In this document: in pieces, positions 59,970 to 60,781 of the stretch | Numbering within the stretch: the first letter of the stretch is position 1 | Layout of the letters: each line of letters starts with the position of its first letter | NCBI GenBank assembly: GCA_937930695.1 | Contig: CALHCB010000016.1 | Coordinates: 1-60,781, forward strand | DNA length: 60,781 nucleotides | Source: an uncultured Acidimicrobiales bacterium | Lineage (GTDB): Bacteria > Actinomycetota > Acidimicrobiia > Acidimicrobiales > SZUA-35 | Direction of reading: 5' to 3' | Program-made: the position numbers and the translations under genes | Notes under the pieces: model-generated | What the model was told of the DNA's origin: nothing | Databases searched by the model: none | What the model saw: the letters and a program-made list of their open reading frames with translations, nothing else

Positions 59970-60195
59970 GCAGGGCGGTGGCTTGAGCAGCCAAGCGGTC
60001 GAGCGCGTCGCTCCACCAAGAGGTCTCTACAACCGAGCGACCGGGAAGATCTCGGAGCATCTCATCAACAAGAGTGATGAACCCCGGGTGGTCGCACGTG
60101 AGGCGAAGATCGAGGAGCTGGTCAGTTACCCGGCCCCGGTCAATCAACTCGCCATCGATCTTCGACTTGAACTCTGCAATCAGCGTCTCGGTCAC
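59962..60195 (-). CDS. Small hypothetical protein
   Basis: A 77-residue protein from GTG 60195 (TETLIAEFKSKIDGELIDRGRVTDQLLDLRLTC) that looks wholly helical and acidic. It ends SWWSDALDRLAAQATALPA. The frame is open to 60291 but the extra residues look random. GGTCAG just before the GTG is a weak ribosome site. No family recognised. The 60196-60378 stretch upstream shows no other gene and carries an A/T-richer patch likely to hold its promoter. Confidence 0.5.
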   Translation of the reverse strand: MTETLIAEFKSKIDGELIDRGRVTDQLLDLRLTCDHPGFITLVDEMLRDLPGRSVVETSWWSDALDRLAAQATALPA

Positions 60196-60378
60196 CTGAC
60201 CATCGTGCCACTCTTTTGAGGGGCTAGGGGGATCATAGGGAGAGGGTAAACCCACCCGAACACCCTGATTCACGTCATTCAGCAACACCAAACTTCACTC
60301 AACTACCTCAATGGTGGTTCATTTCACCAGCAAGTTTTGTGCCCAACGACACCAACCAGAAACACTGCGGTGACATCC

Positions 60379-60781
60379 TCAGGGCGTCACCACGACCGTG
60401 GTACCCACTTCGGCCCAGTTGAACAGCGCTTCGGCAAGATCGTCACGTTGGCGCACGCAGCCTGCAGATTGGTAGCTCCCAAGCTCGGCCTCAGTCTGCA
60501 TTGGCTGGCCGTTGCTGTAGCGGGGAATGCTGTGGAAGCCGATCGACAGGCGCGATCCTCTTGCGAAGCGAACCATGTGGTTCATGGTGATGCCATCATG
60601 GCCAGCCCAGGCTCGCTCTGATTTCGAAAAGACGCTGTAGGTCCCGACCCTCGGCGTGTTGCGACGCCCCGACACCGGGTAGGAGTTGACCACCGTTTCG
60701 TCTGCCTCGACCCACCACACCCGCTGCTCGGAGTTCGAGTACACGATGCGACGTCCGACTCCCGAGTTGGCGGGAAGGTCC
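60379..60781 (-). CDS. L,D-transpeptidase catalytic domain (5' end missing)
   Basis: The frame runs off the right edge. The visible 133 residues form most of a YkuD L,D-transpeptidase domain, which cross-links peptidoglycan (3-3 bonds) outside the membrane. VYSNSEQRVWWVEADETVVNSYPVSG is the domain start, and the catalytic His and Cys lie in IGFHSIP and SAGCVRQ, the latter having Ala where His is usual in SHGCxR. The signal peptide or anchor would lie beyond 60781. Confidence 0.88.
   Translation of the reverse strand, partial: DLPANSGVGRRIVYSNSEQRVWWVEADETVVNSYPVSGRRNTPRVGTYSVFSKSERAWAGHDGITMNHMVRFARGSRLSIGFHSIPRYSNGQPMQTEAELGSYQSAGCVRQRDDLAEALFNWAEVGTTVVVTP

Noticed and set aside
1-60781. 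CRISPR arrays, insertion sequences, prophage genes, rRNA, tRNA-Sec or selA/selB
   Set aside because: I looked for repeats with regular spacers, transposase motifs and tRNA-type folds, especially near selD, and saw none. The 82 bases between selD and the next gene are too short for a tRNA-Sec gene.

Overview
The window looks like a chromosomal piece of a free-living, probably marine, actinobacterium. Acidimicrobiia (Ilumatobacter-like) is my best guess, an inference from the moderately high GC, the many GTG/TTG starts, the dense ATGA/GTGA gene overlaps, and families such as DUF4349 lipoproteins, DUF2510 proteins and the cupredoxin-DUF6529 pair. I see no rRNA, confident tRNA, CRISPR array, transposase or phage gene.

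Layout. 1-2.3 kb: end of an unknown gene, a 51-bp direct repeat, a class III CoA-transferase and a NYN nuclease. 2.3-11.2 kb: selenophosphate synthetase selD, which itself carries an in-frame UGA (selenocysteine) with a SECIS hairpin; a hydrolase; a LOG-family protein; a DUF4349 lipoprotein; a GH13 glucosidase with its LacI regulator and a cre-like operator; an aldo/keto reductase; and a second UGA-containing gene, a short HesB-like protein, again with a SECIS hairpin. 11.2-13.2 kb: alkylation repair (Ogt, Ada-AlkA). 13.2-21.7 kb: a leftward purine operon purE-purK-purC-purF-purD/purM fusion-purN-guaB, mostly with overlapping reading frames. purQ and a PurS-PurL-type fusion lie apart at 55.5-59.1 kb.

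21.8-25.1 kb: secreted lipoprotein, cytochrome P450 and nitroreductase. 25.2-35.0 kb: an exopolysaccharide locus with tyrosine autokinase, polymerase/ligase, flippase, initiating sugar transferase, two glycosyltransferases, and pyruvyl-, sulfo- and methyl-transferase-type modifying enzymes. 35.0-37.0 kb: class I aldolase followed by an AzlC/AzlD exporter whose azlC seems to start at CTG. 37.2-47.7 kb: mixed hydrolases, an SDR, a cupredoxin with its membrane partner, a peptidase-PDZ fusion, a secreted metzincin with DUF4214, and several small unknown proteins. 47.7-54.7 kb: PolX, a phospholipase-D/cardiolipin-synthase-like enzyme, a Crp-family regulator, PhyH dioxygenase and pirin. Between the Crp gene and PhyH lie two hairpins with identical CCCTCC loops, a candidate 6C-like small RNA. 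The right edge has a 5'-nucleotidase and a truncated L,D-transpeptidase.

The most notable result is the pair of UGA-interrupted genes. Ordinary gene calling truncates the first and drops the N-terminal third of the second. Together they imply a working selenocysteine system, whose selA, selB and tRNA-Sec genes must lie outside this window.
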